40,406 nt of DNA from a bacterium (GTDB lineage Bacteria > Cyanobacteriota > Vampirovibrionia > Gastranaerophilales > Gastranaerophilaceae), in the NCBI GenBank assembly GCA_017409065.1, contig JAFQTK010000017.1, positions 1-40,406 of the forward strand, in the 5' to 3' direction. The notes beneath the pieces were generated by a model. That model was not told the origin of the DNA and searched no databases. It was given only the letters and a program-made list of their open reading frames with translations. Position 1 is the first letter of the stretch; the number at the start of each line of letters is the position of its first letter. Positions 1 to 9,451 of this stretch are shown piece by piece. Both the position numbers and the translations under genes were made by a program.

Positions 1-29
1 CCATTTGGTTTGTTGTAGTTATGAGAACT
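1..29. other. attL: left prophage-host junction
   Basis: Bases 1-3 are host, 4-5 (TT, read AA on the minus strand) are the inferred crossover dinucleotide, and 18-29 hold the phage arm GTTATGAGAACT. The arm is an imperfect inverted copy (one mismatch) of the arm at 36407-36418. In both junctions 12 bases separate arm and core, and both cores sit in CC-N-AA-N-GG. That symmetry is what large serine integrases need in attP. The host side is too short here to prove the gene downstream. Confidence 0.75.
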
Positions 30-42
30 AATAATAAAGGCA

Positions 43-77
43 CAAAAAAAGAGCCTAGAGCGTTGTTGCTCTAGGCT
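43..77 (-). terminator. Terminator of the late operon
   Basis: On the minus strand AGCCTAGAGC, a six-base loop and GCTCTAGGCT form a perfect 10-bp stem followed by a run of seven or eight T. It lies just past the lysin gene, the last late gene, and closes the whole right-to-left late transcript before attL. Confidence 0.93.
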
Positions 78-81
78 TTTC

Positions 82-846
82 TTATTTAACGTCTACGTGT
101 ACGGCGTTACCCATTGTACTTGATTTTGGATAACTAGTTGAGGATTTAGTTTTTCCGTAGCCATTACAATAACTGTAGTTAGCATTACCGAAAGTATTAA
201 TCCAGTAGTTAACAAGTTGTTTTCTACCCTCAAGAGTATCGGATAAACCAGCAATATATAAATCTACCGCTCCACCGATAGTAGTTAAATGTTTTGAGTT
301 AGTTGAGCCACCAGCTCGTTTATTAAAGCTAGTACATCTTAACCCACTTGTAATAGTAATTGGTTTTCCAAAATGTTTTCTCATAACATTTAAATTATCG
401 ACTAGTGATTTTTTAACTTTACCAGCTCCACAACCACAAGGACATTTAAACTCACTCGCTTTAAAATATTTAGAGTTAGACCAGTCTTTCTCAGTCATAT
501 AAACGTTAGAAGAGTTTAACGCTTTTATGGTATTAGTCCCGATAATACCGTCTACTACTAAGCCATTATCTCTTTGAAAGTTTTTAATGGCGTTAATGGT
601 ATTGGTACCACAATAACCGTCTATAGCAATACGATAACCTTTATTGGTAAGTTGTTGTTGGTAATTCTTCCATACCAAGATAGATTTAGCCTCGGTTAAC
701 GCTCCAAAAGAGCCGTCAACCGTAAGACCATAAGCACGTTGAAATTTTTTAGTAGCCTCTTTACTTTGGTTTCCAAAGCTACCGTCAATTTTTCCAGTGT
801 AATAACCAAGATGTTTTAACTGTAATTGTTTTTGTTTAATAGTCAT
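82..846 (-). CDS. Endolysin: two peptidoglycan-binding domains plus M15 peptidase
   Basis: Cell-wall hydrolase for host lysis. Residues 5-55 and 62-112 are two PG_binding_1 repeats (both with the DG.FG / DG.IG type turns). Residues 120-254 are an M15 (VanY/D-Ala-D-Ala carboxypeptidase-like) domain with SGLRC at 167-171, zinc ligands H186 and D195, and the terminal VHVD with H250. The usual SxHxxGxAxD has two extra residues between H and G. A CPCGCG cluster precedes the domain, as in the M15_3 branch. There is no signal peptide, so export depends on the holin encoded just upstream. Last gene of the late operon, directly before its terminator. Confidence 0.93.
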   Translation of the reverse strand: MTIKQKQLQLKHLGYYTGKIDGSFGNQSKEATKKFQRAYGLTVDGSFGALTEAKSILVWKNYQQQLTNKGYRIAIDGYCGTNTINAIKNFQRDNGLVVDGIIGTNTIKALNSSNVYMTEKDWSNSKYFKASEFKCPCGCGAGKVKKSLVDNLNVMRKHFGKPITITSGLRCTSFNKRAGGSTNSKHLTTIGGAVDLYIAGLSDTLEGRKQLVNYWINTFGNANYSYCNGYGKTKSSTSYPKSSTMGNAVHVDVK

Positions 847-879
847 ATATAAACCTCCTTAAAATAGAAAAGACACTAG

Positions 880-1080
880 TTATTTAGTGTCTTTCTTCTT
901 GTAATTAATATTTGATATACCAGTAACCGCCCCTAAGAAAGTAGCGATTAAAGATATAGTACCGATTATTAGTGTAGTATCAAAGTTGTATAATTCTCCT
1001 AAACCAGTGATTAAAGCGATAGTTGGAGCTACCCCAACTAATAAAGTCCACTTTAAAATATCGTATATTTTATTACTCAT
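880..1080 (-). CDS. Holin (Dp-1-like family)
   Basis: A 66-residue protein with two predicted membrane segments (about residues 11-27 and 34-54) separated by a short turn, and a charged KKKDTK tail. Size, topology and position immediately before the lysin match phage holins of the Dp-1 type, which open the membrane at a set time so that the lysin reaches the wall. AGGAGGT lies just upstream of the ATG. Family assignment rests on topology and pattern, not on an alignment. Confidence 0.82.
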   Translation of the reverse strand: MSNKIYDILKWTLLVGVAPTIALITGLGELYNFDTTLIIGTISLIATFLGAVTGISNINYKKKDTK

Positions 1081-1091
1081 ATCTACACCTC

Positions 1092-1376
1092 CTAGTCTAT
1101 AATTTTAAACTCTTTTATACGGTCTCTAATTTCGTCGATAAAAGAGTTACCTTTTAATTTTTTATACAAATCATAACTGTAATTAAACGCTTGTAATTGA
1201 TACTTGGTAATTGTCCCAGTTTCTTTACATTTATCCCAAATATCTAGCATATCGTTTCTCAACGAGCATTTGATACCTTTTAATATAGATTTGGCAAAAA
1301 TAATGAGTGCCCCCAGCTCTCCAATAAAGAAAGTGATAAGCACCCAATAATCTTTTATAAAATTAATTATTCCCAC
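1092..1376 (-). CDS. Small membrane protein of the lysis cassette
   Basis: 94 residues with one hydrophobic segment (about 9-29) and a charged, helical C-terminal part that includes a conserved-looking stretch around YQLQAFNYSYDLYKKL. It sits between the tail-tip gene and the holin with short gaps and a good AGGAGG site. Similar proteins accompany holins in many Firmicutes siphophages. It may be a second holin, an antiholin or a membrane anchor; the sequence does not decide. Confidence 0.6.
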   Translation of the reverse strand: MGIINFIKDYWVLITFFIGELGALIIFAKSILKGIKCSLRNDMLDIWDKCKETGTITKYQLQAFNYSYDLYKKLKGNSFIDEIRDRIKEFKIID

Positions 1377-1388
1377 TATACCACCTCC

Positions 1389-3596
1389 TTATTTGTAACC
1401 TATAACTTTAAATACTTTCATTTGAGTCGAGTTGTATGTAGTCATACCATTAACGTTAAAATCGACTCTATTGCTTTTACCACCAACAAGAGAATTGTTG
1501 TTGATAGTTAATTCTTCGTAATAAACGAAATACCACCCAGTATCTTCTACATAACTTTGAGATAATAATATTTTTTTACCATTTGTAACCAACGTTTTTG
1601 TTGATATTATGGTATTGTTACCATAGAATATCTCTAAGTACTTGTAGTTTGTAGCGTTATCGTTTAGAGTTATTGTTCCGTTTGCACCCGTTGAATTATC
1701 GTATAAAACTTTGCCCTCTTTGGCTAATAAAGACCACTCTCCCCAAGTACCTCCATTACACTTTCTAATATAAATATCGTCAGTTGAATTTGGCGAAAAT
1801 AATTGAGTTACGTAACCCTCGGCGTCATGTCTAGGTATAGACATGAAATGTCCTAAATTAAATTCGTTACTAGGAGCATTGGTTAAGTTATGTCCGTATC
1901 CAGCCACAAAATCATTTATATAATTATTTAAGTCAGTTCGGTTAACATCTTCCGCTATACCCGTCATGACTTGTTTATTATTAATGTAACATTTCTTTTT
2001 ATTACTACTAATAAAGAATATAGCCTCTCCAACATCAATAGAGCCACTAGCTACGTCACTATCTAATTTGTCGGTTGCCATAACTTCGATATCAAATGGT
2101 TTAGTGTTATCTAAAGATAAAATGATATCGCTACAAGTAAATTTACCACTTGTTAAAGTTGTATTTACCGTTACCCAGTTAGACCAAGTACCCTCTTTCT
2201 CACGATATCTATATTGTACGGATACAATACTATTTTTATCGCTATTATCAATAGTTAACTTAGTATAAGTACCATTTATCTTTAAAGTGGTTTGCGACTC
2301 GAAGTTATTAAGTCTTGCTACATCTACGTTAATTACTGGTTTACTATAATCGTAAACCATAATATCTTTATAAACGCTTGTATCGTTATTACGACTATCA
2401 TAAGCCGTAACCGTTAAACGTTTACTACCACTATTTATTACGGTACCAACATCAAATGTAACGTCATTTTCACTATAATTAGCGTTAACGTTTAGTGTAT
2501 CTATAACGGCAATATATTTATTTGGAGTAGCACTTTTTTGAGCTACCATTTTATTACTAGAGCTAATTGTTACTTGTAAGTTTGATTTACCTTTAACTAA
2601 CACTTGGTTGTTTCCAGTTACATTAGTTACTACGGTATTAATATCTTTATAGGTAAAATTATTAAATATCGGCTTGCATTGTGATAAATCAACGCTATAC
2701 ATATTATTATTGTCTCTAGTTTTAGTTATACCCTCATAAATGACCTCAACTTTGTATTTACCACTACTATTATTAGGTATAGAGGCGTAAGCGTTATTTA
2801 TAAATTTCTCAGTAACAAATCCCTTTATACTTGTACCAGTCATAATATCAGTAGATAAAGTACTACCGTCAGCACCGATTACATTAAGGGTTACACTTCT
2901 ATTTAATGGGTTATATAAAGTTAAAGTAAGCTCTTCTCCAAGAGTAAAATTTGGGCTGTTAGTACAATGTGGATAATCGTAAGTAGTTTGTTTATAAGTA
3001 CTACTATCAGTAGTTAATTGGCTATCGGTACGACGTAACCTTAATTTAAAGTTATAAGTCGTATTAGGAGATAGACCACTTACTATATTGCTACTAGGTA
3101 AGTTGTGCCATGTACTACCGTTATCAGTAGAATACCAAGCCCAGTCACAATTAGCGTCAGCACTCCAGTTAAATAAAACGCTTGTTTCATTTCGTTTACT
3201 TACACTAAAACTAGTAATATTAGCGTATCTAGGTATTTGTGGTAAGTCCCAACTTTGTTCTTGCCAACAGTTTACGGCGGTACTCCAAATACCAGCCTCT
3301 ATATAAGCTGTAAAATTACGATTACCGTTATTATCATGGTAAAGAGTATGTTTACCACTAGCTACTACCGTACCATTATATAAATTGATACGGTCACTAG
3401 AATTATAAAGGTTAGTCCCCGATACCCATACATCAAAGTTACCACTCTTAACGTATCCAGTAGCACTACCACTACCGACTATTTCCCAACCTATTACGGT
3501 ATAGTTACCAGCTATATCTTGTCTATCGAGCCACCAATTAAATGTTAAACTCCTATTATATGATGAGCCCGTAGTCATTGAGCCTTGAGTTGCCAT
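1389..3596 (-). CDS. Tail fibre / receptor-binding protein (DUF859-like)
   Basis: 735 residues. The N-terminal 100 or so residues, rich in aromatic beta strands and with DIAGNY near residue 27, look like the DUF859 siphophage minor structural proteins. A fibronectin type III-like domain follows (about 120-205), then further Ig-like beta domains (about 215-520). The C-terminal part (about 555-630) with GHFMSIPRHD and WGEWS resembles the knob domains of pyocin and phage tail fibres. Located between the tail-tip protein and the lysis genes, it is the most likely adhesin that sets host range. Starts MATQGS after AGGAGG. Confidence 0.82.
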   Translation of the reverse strand: MATQGSMTTGSSYNRSLTFNWWLDRQDIAGNYTVIGWEIVGSGSATGYVKSGNFDVWVSGTNLYNSSDRINLYNGTVVASGKHTLYHDNNGNRNFTAYIEAGIWSTAVNCWQEQSWDLPQIPRYANITSFSVSKRNETSVLFNWSADANCDWAWYSTDNGSTWHNLPSSNIVSGLSPNTTYNFKLRLRRTDSQLTTDSSTYKQTTYDYPHCTNSPNFTLGEELTLTLYNPLNRSVTLNVIGADGSTLSTDIMTGTSIKGFVTEKFINNAYASIPNNSSGKYKVEVIYEGITKTRDNNNMYSVDLSQCKPIFNNFTYKDINTVVTNVTGNNQVLVKGKSNLQVTISSSNKMVAQKSATPNKYIAVIDTLNVNANYSENDVTFDVGTVINSGSKRLTVTAYDSRNNDTSVYKDIMVYDYSKPVINVDVARLNNFESQTTLKINGTYTKLTIDNSDKNSIVSVQYRYREKEGTWSNWVTVNTTLTSGKFTCSDIILSLDNTKPFDIEVMATDKLDSDVASGSIDVGEAIFFISSNKKKCYINNKQVMTGIAEDVNRTDLNNYINDFVAGYGHNLTNAPSNEFNLGHFMSIPRHDAEGYVTQLFSPNSTDDIYIRKCNGGTWGEWSLLAKEGKVLYDNSTGANGTITLNDNATNYKYLEIFYGNNTIISTKTLVTNGKKILLSQSYVEDTGWYFVYYEELTINNNSLVGGKSNRVDFNVNGMTTYNSTQMKVFKVIGYK

Positions 3597-3599
3597 GTA

Positions 3600-6314
3600 T
3601 TACACCTCCTCTATCGACGGAACGAACGCCCAACCTTGTAAATCTCCAGTTGTAATAGGTACTATTTTTATTGGTACCATTCTAAACTCGTCCTTAACTT
3701 CCGCTTTAGTCATATAAGTTACATCTTTGTTTAAAGTAAATACTTTAGTAATTGTTCCATTAATATTAGAATAACCAGCAAACTCTAAAGGAGACATAAC
3801 GGTATAATCTCCTAAATAAACACTTGATTTAACTAATACTCCGTTCAAGTTTACATTAACTTGAGTATTCATTATTTCGCCATTGGCTTGAGTCCATTGG
3901 CTTTTATATTCCCCAAGAGAAAGCATATTATCGGTAAATGTAGCGTCACTATCAGCCGAGCCGTAAAATTCAATAATATAATAGTTATCTTTAGGAGATA
4001 GAGATTTTATCTCATATTCTTTATAAAAAGCCTCCTCGCCCTCTTTTAGTTCGATTATATATTCTTCGTTAGCATTGTATAATCTAACGTAACAACTACC
4101 GTCTAAACCCTTTTTGATTTTGGTACTAAAACTATAATAACTATTAGTATTAACAAGTACTTTTTGACTTGCTTTTTTATTTCGTAGTGTAAAACTATGA
4201 CCGCTCAAGCCCCCAGCACTTAAAGACTCAGTATTTGAGTCTATAATAATGTTACTTTCAAGATAAGGCTCAAATCCAGTAAAGGAGTCGCCTTTTTCTA
4301 ATTGCCAATAATTAGTTATCGTTTTATCTTCGGTTCCCCAAGTAGTATCAAGACCCGTTATAACGCATATAGTATAATCATAATTAACTAAATCAACAGT
4401 AAAATTAGTATTTCTTTGATGATATTTATATGAGCCGTCAGTTTTATTTTGAGCTCTAACTTCTATAAACACTTCAGCGTTATAATTTTTCTCATATAAT
4501 CTATATCTTTGACCATGTTCTAAAATATCATTTATATAATGTCTGTTAACTATTGATACATAACTAGATGTTGGTTTTCCAGTGATAGTTATAGAGCCGT
4601 CGGGATTAATAGTATTAGTAAGTCCTCCATTTGAGGGAAGAAAATGACTAACATAATCCAATAAGTTTTTACCACCATACGATATATCCCAGTCGTTAAC
4701 TTTATCTCCGTCATAAGCAAACATAACCGAGTTTTTAATTAAGTTACCTCCACCACTGTTTTGCACGTTATTAACAATATTGTGTATATCTTGATAAATC
4801 TTAGTGAAATTTTCGTTTATGATACCTTTTTCGCTATAAACGTCACTTACTAAACTTTCAATATATTGTTCTTGTTTATTTACAATAATCTCAGTGTTTT
4901 TAACACGTTTAGCGATAGTCGTAGCGTATTGATATTGAGTTTGGGTTTTAGTTTCAGCTACGGTTTTTAGTATTTCCTTAATACTACCGTCGATAGTTAT
5001 ATTTAAATTAAAAAGAGCCGTATTAAATACGTCTCCCATATCATTTACGATATTTAATTTATCTCCTATTTCATACCAACCTAGACCCTCAGTAGTCGAC
5101 TCAAAAGGATAATAACTTATACCTTTCAAAGCCTCGTATATTGGAGTCATAGCGTTATCACGGTCTTTATCGATAATCTCGTTATTTTCGATTTTGAACT
5201 CAGTTAATCCGTTATCTTTAACACTAGTTTCGTCTCTCATATAGATATTATCTTCTTGAGGAGTACGAGATAACACGATACTATTTATCTCCCCATATTT
5301 TGGCTCCAGTTTCAACTTAAACATATTATCATATGTTAATTGTTCTCCAGTAGCGGTTAATGATTTAAAGTAAACTTTATCGTTACTGATAATACAAGTA
5401 GTACCCGTAGCTTGAGCTATTTGTACGAAAATATCACGATAAGTAATACCCTCGATATTTTCCCATAACTCTTTAGTTATTAACCAGTCTTTCATAGGGT
5501 TATATGGAACATAATCATGTATAGTTACCCCTTTTTCTAATTGAATAGTAACCGTACTAAACCAAGTATCTAGCCTTTCTTGAGTTGCATATAAATGAGT
5601 AAAATAAATGACACCAGTATCGTCAGTTGTAAAAGTAACTGTAATATCTTCGCTTTTAGCTCCCTCTTGTAACTTACCTATTAATTCTTTATTGCTATCA
5701 TACACCGCATATATCCAACCATAATCCCCTTTATACCCGTTATTAGTTACTTTAACAGTATATGTACTATTAGGGGTAAGTTGATATTTGTAACCACGAT
5801 AATATTGTTCGGTCATGGGCTCTTTATAAGTTGACAACTTAGATAATAAAGTATCGTTATATAAATTATAAGTAAATCCCTCATTATCTAGTTCAAGATT
5901 ACACGCATTACAAAGTAATTTTGTATAATCTATTAAACTAATCGGATACTCTATATTTAGTGGTACATAAGGAGTCATGGAATTTATCATTTTATCGTAT
6001 CCAACTATTGTAGTAACACCAGTATCTTTAACGTGAGTCATTTCCGTAACTAGAAAAGAGCCATATTCTAGGTACTCAAAGGCACCGCTAGGTAGTTTAA
6101 CACCAAACCCAGCGTGTACCCATTGACCTAATAAATTATGCTCTCCAGTATATTTCCCCTCTAGTTTTCTCATAGCTGTTTTACATAACCCAGTTTCGCA
6201 ACTGATTTTGAATGATATTAAATCGTCAGCACTTTTAATATCGTTAATATATGCTTGCAACTCTTTTACGGGTTGTTTCATAGCGTTTTTAAAATCATTA
6301 CTAACAGCTATCAT
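3600..6314 (-). CDS. Tail-tip / tail-associated structural protein (Tal-like)
   Basis: 904 residues. The N-terminal 380 residues have the pattern of baseplate hub or tail-associated (prophage endopeptidase tail) proteins that cap the tail tube. Two insertions rich in beta strands, near 170-260 and from about 510 to 690, look like carbohydrate-binding jelly-roll modules (for example TPNSTYTVKV). No catalytic motif is obvious, so an enzymatic role is not claimed. It follows the distal tail gene by 2 bases and precedes the fibre gene by 3, the standard tail-tip order. Confidence 0.83.
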   Translation of the reverse strand: MIAVSNDFKNAMKQPVKELQAYINDIKSADDLISFKISCETGLCKTAMRKLEGKYTGEHNLLGQWVHAGFGVKLPSGAFEYLEYGSFLVTEMTHVKDTGVTTIVGYDKMINSMTPYVPLNIEYPISLIDYTKLLCNACNLELDNEGFTYNLYNDTLLSKLSTYKEPMTEQYYRGYKYQLTPNSTYTVKVTNNGYKGDYGWIYAVYDSNKELIGKLQEGAKSEDITVTFTTDDTGVIYFTHLYATQERLDTWFSTVTIQLEKGVTIHDYVPYNPMKDWLITKELWENIEGITYRDIFVQIAQATGTTCIISNDKVYFKSLTATGEQLTYDNMFKLKLEPKYGEINSIVLSRTPQEDNIYMRDETSVKDNGLTEFKIENNEIIDKDRDNAMTPIYEALKGISYYPFESTTEGLGWYEIGDKLNIVNDMGDVFNTALFNLNITIDGSIKEILKTVAETKTQTQYQYATTIAKRVKNTEIIVNKQEQYIESLVSDVYSEKGIINENFTKIYQDIHNIVNNVQNSGGGNLIKNSVMFAYDGDKVNDWDISYGGKNLLDYVSHFLPSNGGLTNTINPDGSITITGKPTSSYVSIVNRHYINDILEHGQRYRLYEKNYNAEVFIEVRAQNKTDGSYKYHQRNTNFTVDLVNYDYTICVITGLDTTWGTEDKTITNYWQLEKGDSFTGFEPYLESNIIIDSNTESLSAGGLSGHSFTLRNKKASQKVLVNTNSYYSFSTKIKKGLDGSCYVRLYNANEEYIIELKEGEEAFYKEYEIKSLSPKDNYYIIEFYGSADSDATFTDNMLSLGEYKSQWTQANGEIMNTQVNVNLNGVLVKSSVYLGDYTVMSPLEFAGYSNINGTITKVFTLNKDVTYMTKAEVKDEFRMVPIKIVPITTGDLQGWAFVPSIEEV

Positions 6315-6316
6315 AA

Positions 6317-6691
6317 CTAATACCTCCTTTTTGATACTGGTACTAAACTTACCTCAAAAGGTTTGTATCTACCTTTAGTTTTATCGTCTAGTTCTATCTC
6401 GTAGTCACTAGCGTAATATTTAGTTTTAACAGTTTCTTGTATTCTCACATCAAACCATTCAACCTCGAAAAAATCTTTATCTAATAATTGTGTTAGATTA
6501 GCCATTTCCTCTTGAGTAGTATAGTTAACTTGCATAATTATTTTAGGGAATATACCAATAAGCGTAGCTCGTATATCCCCGTTCATATTACGCTCACTAC
6601 TTTTCCATAGCTTAGCTCTACCTATTTTATACGTAACTAAATGAGGTAGGGTTGAGCCGTTAATTTTAACTAAATCTCCAGTATAAATCAT
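6317..6691 (-). CDS. Distal tail-type protein (DUF6711-like)
   Basis: 124 residues, predicted all-beta, with no membrane segment. It lies between tape measure and tail-tip protein, the slot of the distal tail protein (Dit) that joins tube and tip. It is much shorter than classical Dit (about 250 residues), which fits the small DUF6711 type proteins that fill this slot in some siphophages. Its start overlaps the tape-measure stop by four bases (ATGA), so the two are translationally coupled. Confidence 0.68.
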   Translation of the reverse strand: MIYTGDLVKINGSTLPHLVTYKIGRAKLWKSSERNMNGDIRATLIGIFPKIIMQVNYTTQEEMANLTQLLDKDFFEVEWFDVRIQETVKTKYYASDYEIELDDKTKGRYKPFEVSLVPVSKRRY

Positions 6692-9123
6692 AAGCTAAAC
6701 ACCTCCCCGTTAGTTTCGAATGATTTATCTTTTGTATAATCAATAAACTTGTCAAAGATAGTATCTTCTCCTAGTTTTACGATTATTTGTGTAGGTTGAC
6801 CGTTACCTTTAGTGTTTATTTTGTCAGCTAATTTATCTAAGTAACCTAAATTTTTATCTAGTGGTAATACCGCCTCTTTACCAGCCTCTCCTATTTGGGC
6901 TACTGTTGGTTTAGTTACGATACCACCTTGAGCTAGTTTTGGTATTTTAGGTACTTTTAATCCTACGTGTTTGCCCCCTAAAACTGGTACCCAGTCGGGT
7001 ACGTCGAATTGTACTTTATTAATTCCAGCTATCATAGAGTTAATTACGTCGATAATTAAGTTAATAACACCTTTAACAACTCCACTTAGGGCGTTCCAAA
7101 TACCACCAAAGATATCTTTGATACCTCCCCAAGCTCGTTTCCAGTCTCCAGTAAAGACTCCCATTATAAAGTCCATAATTCCACTTAAAACTCTAGCAAT
7201 ACCACCGATTATATCGCAAATAACACCAATTAATGTACCAGCGACTCCGCATATTAATTGCCATGCACTAGTCCAAATTGGAGCTAATACGTCAATAACC
7301 ATGTGAATTAATGGGGCTATAAACTCGTTATATAACTCTAAACAAAAGTTAACAAGTTCGTTTACAAAATCTCCTACGTTTTTAATCATTTTCTTTAAGT
7401 GTTTATCCCATAACCAAGATAACATCTCTAAAAATGGGGTAATTATAGGCTCTATTATGTCGTCCCATATACGTTGAAATAATTTTATTGTAGTAGTAAC
7501 AAATTCTCCGATATTATCGATTAATTTCTTACCGTGTTCGTTCCATAAATCTACTAGTATACCGCTAAAATCAGCCCACACTTTAGTAATTAATTGTACG
7601 GCTGGGTCAACGGCGTCTTTCCATATAGAATTAAAAACACCTTTAACACCGTCAATAATAGGTTGACCCCACTGTTTTATACCAGCGTCAACATCAGTCC
7701 AAAACATAGTCCAAAGTAAAGTCATGTTATCTAGGGCGGTACTAACGTTACCTCTTATATTTTCCCAAGTCATAGATATATTTTCTTGTAAAGTAAGTCC
7801 CATTTGAGACCAGTAGTCCCATATAAATTGACCGTATGTAGTAACAGCACCAGCAAACGCTTGGATAGGCTCACTATTCCAAATGTCTACAAGTATGTTT
7901 TTAAAGTCGCTAAACTTAGTTTTCATACTTTCTACTATCTCGTCTACTTTACTTTTTAAACCGTCTAGCTTAGCGTCATACTCTCCCAGTTCAAATAAAC
8001 CGTCAAGACCAACGCCACCGATAGCTCCACCGCTACCCATACCAATATCTCCAGCTTGACCGCTAGCACTACTAGAGTCCGTAGAGTTATCTTGTAAGAC
8101 GTTCATTTCGTCGAAACTAGCTAAAGTACCTTTTAATTTCTTAGCTTTCTTGTTAGCGTCGTCTAAACCGTCGCCAACTCCTCCTAAGCCTTTATTTACT
8201 TTACCAACGCCGTCGGATACGTCGCCTACACTATCGGCAATACCACCAAATCCACTACTCACATTACTAGTATCTTTAGTGATACCTAAAAATTTACCTA
8301 GAGCATTAAGCCCCATTGTAACTATTTTGAAAAACGCCGTTATGTATGGTAAAACAGCCTTTATTACTGGTAATAGTAAATTACCAAAAGCCATACCGCA
8401 TTGAGCGATTTGATTTTTTAATATACGTAACTGGTTAGCTGGGGAGTCTATAGTTCTAGCTAAGTCGCCTTGAGCGTTTCCAGTTTGCATTAATATAGCA
8501 ACATATCGAGCAAGTACTTTTTGTTGTTGGGTTAATTCAGCTCCAGTTTGAGCTATTCCTTGTTGATATGCTACTTGTTTGATAGTATTTTCGTCTACTA
8601 GAATACCTAGAGCTTTTAATGGCTCAGTTTCTCCAGTAAGACCAGCTCTTAATTTATTAAAAGCCTCGGTACTATCTAAGTTGTAAAAAGACGCCATATC
8701 TTCGGTTAATAACGTTATACCTTTTGACATCTTTAAAGCGTTATCTTCGGCTAGACCCATTGAAGTAGTCATATTGTAGATAACACCAGTATTTTTACGC
8801 ATAGCTACGGCATTAAGACCTAAAGCGTCGCCTACTTCGTCACTCCATGCTCTTACTTCGTCAGCCATGTTATCTAAAGAAGTCTCGAATAAGTTATCAC
8901 TTTCAATAGCGTTCATACCACTCATTATTGAGTCTTTGATAACTTTACCGATACCCAAAGCTACAATACCGTTTCTTAGCGTTCTAAAAGACGACATAAA
9001 CCCAGCGGACGTTTTGTCAGCCGTCTTTTGTAACCCAGCTACAGTAGTATTAGTTTTAGCAATTTCTTTTTGTAATTGCTTGGTATTGGCTGTTATCAAG
9101 ACTTGTAATTCTTCTATTGTCAA
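6688..9123 (-). CDS. Tail tape measure protein
   Basis: 811 residues, the longest tail gene by role: it fixes tail length and is ejected with the DNA. Residues 1-60 are coiled coil; around 240-275 and 620-690 are hydrophobic helices. The tryptophan-rich middle (about 400-620) shows loose repeats of the W-x-x-x-x-x-P-I type. The C-terminal part with AQGGIVTKPTVAQIGEAG is a common tape-measure ending. It directly follows the tail-assembly chaperones with a four-base overlap. No lysozyme or peptidase domain is visible. Confidence 0.95.
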   Translation of the reverse strand: MTIEELQVLITANTKQLQKEIAKTNTTVAGLQKTADKTSAGFMSSFRTLRNGIVALGIGKVIKDSIMSGMNAIESDNLFETSLDNMADEVRAWSDEVGDALGLNAVAMRKNTGVIYNMTTSMGLAEDNALKMSKGITLLTEDMASFYNLDSTEAFNKLRAGLTGETEPLKALGILVDENTIKQVAYQQGIAQTGAELTQQQKVLARYVAILMQTGNAQGDLARTIDSPANQLRILKNQIAQCGMAFGNLLLPVIKAVLPYITAFFKIVTMGLNALGKFLGITKDTSNVSSGFGGIADSVGDVSDGVGKVNKGLGGVGDGLDDANKKAKKLKGTLASFDEMNVLQDNSTDSSSASGQAGDIGMGSGGAIGGVGLDGLFELGEYDAKLDGLKSKVDEIVESMKTKFSDFKNILVDIWNSEPIQAFAGAVTTYGQFIWDYWSQMGLTLQENISMTWENIRGNVSTALDNMTLLWTMFWTDVDAGIKQWGQPIIDGVKGVFNSIWKDAVDPAVQLITKVWADFSGILVDLWNEHGKKLIDNIGEFVTTTIKLFQRIWDDIIEPIITPFLEMLSWLWDKHLKKMIKNVGDFVNELVNFCLELYNEFIAPLIHMVIDVLAPIWTSAWQLICGVAGTLIGVICDIIGGIARVLSGIMDFIMGVFTGDWKRAWGGIKDIFGGIWNALSGVVKGVINLIIDVINSMIAGINKVQFDVPDWVPVLGGKHVGLKVPKIPKLAQGGIVTKPTVAQIGEAGKEAVLPLDKNLGYLDKLADKINTKGNGQPTQIIVKLGEDTIFDKFIDYTKDKSFETNGEVFSL

Positions 9124-9428
9124 TTAATAACACCTCCCATTTTGATAGTATTACGACGGGCTTGTTTTTCCATTTCCTCGTCCGTCATAGGCTCTAATTG
9201 GGTGGTTTTTTCGGTAAAAGGCGATTTAGGGTACTTTTTAGGGTCATTTACCGCATAACCGATATATTTACCTAGTATCCAGTTAAGTGTATCTACCTCT
9301 TTTAACCTTAATTGTTCTTTCTCGTTAAATACTTTGATATGTTTAGCCCATTGTTTAGGGTTAAGAGACCAAAAATAATGGAGGTTAAGACCTATTGTTA
9401 TAGCCTCCTCCTCCAAATCTCGCCACAT
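9120..9428 (-). CDS. Tail assembly chaperone, GT-type frame (probably reached by -1 frameshift)
   Basis: The frame from its first ATG gives 102 residues. However, this frame (-1 relative to the gene upstream) stays open through the upstream stop and back into that gene. The extra codons read V-K-E-Y-K-Y-F-G-D just before the ATG, a pattern seen near the start of GT domains. The ATG itself has only a poor ribosome site (GGGG two bases away). The product is therefore more likely a C-terminal extension of the upstream chaperone, as in lambda G/GT. It overlaps the tape measure start by four bases. Confidence 0.75.
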   Translation of the reverse strand: MWRDLEEEAITIGLNLHYFWSLNPKQWAKHIKVFNEKEQLRLKEVDTLNWILGKYIGYAVNDPKKYPKSPFTEKTTQLEPMTDEEMEKQARRNTIKMGGVIN

Positions 9429-9451
9429 ATCCCCAAAATATTTATACTCTT

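Noticed and set aside
6971-8404. Long open frames on the plus strand inside the tape measure gene (also at 2068, 3088, 9489, 15294, 19692, 26597, 32538)
   Set aside because: They lack ribosome sites, have low-complexity Pro/Ser/Ile/Leu content typical of antisense reading, and lie wholly inside well supported genes.
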